Assembly (NCBI GenBank): GCA_027382625.1
Contig: JAJKFJ010024207.1
Location: 1 to 17,467 of the forward strand
DNA length: 17,467 nucleotides
From: Tetmemena sp. SeJ-2015
Taxonomy: Eukaryota; Ciliophora; Spirotrichea; Sporadotrichida; Oxytrichidae
Direction: 5' to 3'
Shown here: positions 16,179 through 17,467 of the stretch, piece by piece
How the letters are laid out: every line of letters begins with the position of its first letter
Numbering within the stretch: position 1 is the stretch's first letter
Translations under genes and position numbers: made by a program
Notes under the pieces: model-generated
The model's input: only the letters and a program-made list of their open reading frames with translations
Database searches by the model: none
Told to the model about the DNA's origin: nothing

Positions 16179-16368
16179 ATAGCTATCTGCGATATAGAAT
16201 TATTGAAAATTACGAAATTTGAAAATTAAGAGTCTACTAGCACGCAAGTGGAGGGAGGGAAGAACTGTTTGAATTATTGAATTAAATCGCTAATAAATAC
16301 AAATATGTAATTATATCTTTAAGTCCCTCTCCAAAGAGAAATTTAAACCCCACACTACACATCCCAAA

Positions 16369-17467
16369 ATGGTCGAATCAACCAAGGTAAGTCTCACATG
16401 CCCAAATTAGCAGCTAGATGAGTCATTGAACAGCCATATAATACATGAGAAACATTTTAGCTAATGCAGTTATAGAAACCACTAAGCTTAAGCGAGTTAG
16501 AGAACTTGACAGAGGCAGAGTTAGAGAATCTCATTATTGAGACAAAGTCAGATGATGCCAGATACATCCTAGGAAGACTCCTCATAGAAGGATCAAGTGA
16601 CAAGGTGAAGAAAAACGAAGTCAAGGGAATCAACTGGCTCAAGGAAGCTATTAAGAATAACCACATGCTCGCACTTGAGTAAACGCAAATAGCATTTTAT
16701 GTCCATTAGGATATCTCAGATGTGCTTTTGAGAGTTTATAAGACTTACCACGAGATTAGATTTGACAACCAGCCCAAGTTGAACAAGATCCTCAAGGCAC
16801 TCGAGTCAATCGCAGACAAGACTCGCTCTTCAAGAGCCTGTAACACTCTCGGAGAGTTCTATCAAGTGCAGGATAGAAAGGACAACTATTAGGAGAATGC
16901 AGCGAAGTATTACAATATCTCTGCCGAGCAAGGATGTCAAGTTGGTATCCACTGGATGGGAGTCTTCTACCATATTGCATTCGGCGTATCTAAGAATGTT
17001 GAGAAGGCTATTGAGTTGCTCTCTAAGAGTGCTCGCCAAGGAAACGGCTAAAGTTGCTATCAGCTCTTCCTTATCTACTATCAAGAAGAGGGCTTCAAGG
17101 ATGTAGTTAAGGCTTACCAGTAATCCAAGATATAATGAGTGCTTAATTTTCAAGCACTTACTATTCTCAGTTTACTTAGAAAAGGGTATTATGAATGGAG
17201 CTTCTCACTTCGATGAACTACACGCACTATTCAAGGAGCACCAAGAGGCTTTAACTCCAGTTTTCCTCGCCCGCAAGCGCCCTGACTCCTTGGTAAACAA
17301 GGATGACAAGACTGAAGTTTTGAATCTCCACGAAGCTTACATCAATGAGATGAAGAACTCTTTCTCAGCTGCTTTGAACCGTGACCGCCTCTACCAGAGA
17401 CCAGTTGGCTTCTTGATGGACCAGCAAATCTGGATGGTAGGAGTACTCACCAAGTACTTCGTGAACC
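16369..17467 (+). CDS. Sel1-repeat protein, 3' end outside the window
   Basis: ATG is at 16369 (MVESTK), followed by a 74-nt intron, then LMQLQKPLSLSELENL. One IES (pointer AGTT) is removed near 17105-17172. About 320 residues are visible; the frame is open at the window edge. Sel1-like repeats are recognisable from spaced Ala/Gly/Leu positions: ARYILGRLLIEG then KGINWLKEAIKNNHMLAL, RACNTLGEFY then NAAKYYNISAEQG, and GIHWMGVFY then KAIELLSKSARQG. These pairs of helices build superhelical scaffolds that bind partner proteins, often chaperone, ER-quality-control or signalling adaptors. No catalytic motif is seen and the partner is unknown. Several TAA/TAG codons are read as Gln (e.g. GNGQSCYQ). 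No signal peptide is evident. Confidence 0.9.
16387..16460 (+). other. intron, 74 nt
   Basis: It begins GTAAGTCTC and ends CATTTTAG. Phase 0 removal joins MVESTK to LMQLQKPLS. Confidence 0.85.
17105..17172. other. IES, pointer AGTT, with internal hairpin
   Basis: Pointer copies lie at 17105-17108 and 17169-17172. Removing 64 bp containing a TGA joins EEGFKDVV to YLEKGIMNGASHF. Inside it, AGTGCTT (17138-17144) and AAGCACT (17152-17158) can form a 7-bp stem. Confidence 0.82.

Noticed and set aside
17104..17168. GT-AG intron in the Sel1 gene
   Set aside because: No GT-AG pair gives the correct phase, whereas the AGTT pointer pair restores FKDVVYLEKG exactly.
1..17467. TBE-type transposase genes or telomeric C4A4/G4T4 repeats
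   Set aside because: No transposase-like frame with the DDE pattern and no telomere repeat was seen on either strand.

Overview
The window reads as germline (micronuclear) DNA of a hypotrich or related spirotrich ciliate such as the Oxytricha/Tetmemena/Stylonychia group. Three things show this. (1) Long coding frames appear only if TAA and TAG are read as glutamine and TGA is the sole stop. (2) Coding segments (MDSs) are broken by short AT-rich internal eliminated sequences (IESs), each flanked by a 3-9 bp direct repeat (pointer). Deleting the IES plus one pointer copy restores protein motifs. (3) A few ordinary GT-AG introns of 54-80 nt remain. I worked out about 47 IESs by hand. After removing them every complete gene has a length divisible by three. 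All junctions are inferred from sequence; no macronuclear sequence was available. I see no rRNA, tRNA, CRISPR, telomere repeat or transposase.

Layout. 1-5.4 kb, minus strand: three GAS2-domain genes (246-838 plus a possible first exon at 1318-1340; 2875-4043; 4618-5377) and one unrecognised charged, repeat-bearing gene (1823-2753). The complete GAS2 proteins begin MGGACC or MGGVCC, a myristoylation/palmitoylation signal, so they probably tie microtubules to membranes. The first two are a recent duplication.

5.5-13 kb, minus strand: one giant gene (5556-12981, about 28 IESs, about 1927 residues) for a membrane hybrid histidine kinase. It has a membrane region, an H-box, an ATPase domain split by an insert of about 730 residues, and two receiver domains.

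13.6-16.2 kb: a plus-strand gene with ribonuclease-inhibitor-type leucine-rich repeats followed by coiled coil (LRRC45-like), and a minus-strand coiled-coil gene whose stop lies about 20 bp from it. They may be two convergent genes, or two halves of one scrambled gene with an inverted second half. 16.4 kb to the end, plus strand: a Sel1-repeat gene cut by the window edge.

Apart from the possible inversion, all resolved loci are non-scrambled. The genes do not look like a pathway; in such ciliates they would probably be sorted onto separate small somatic chromosomes.
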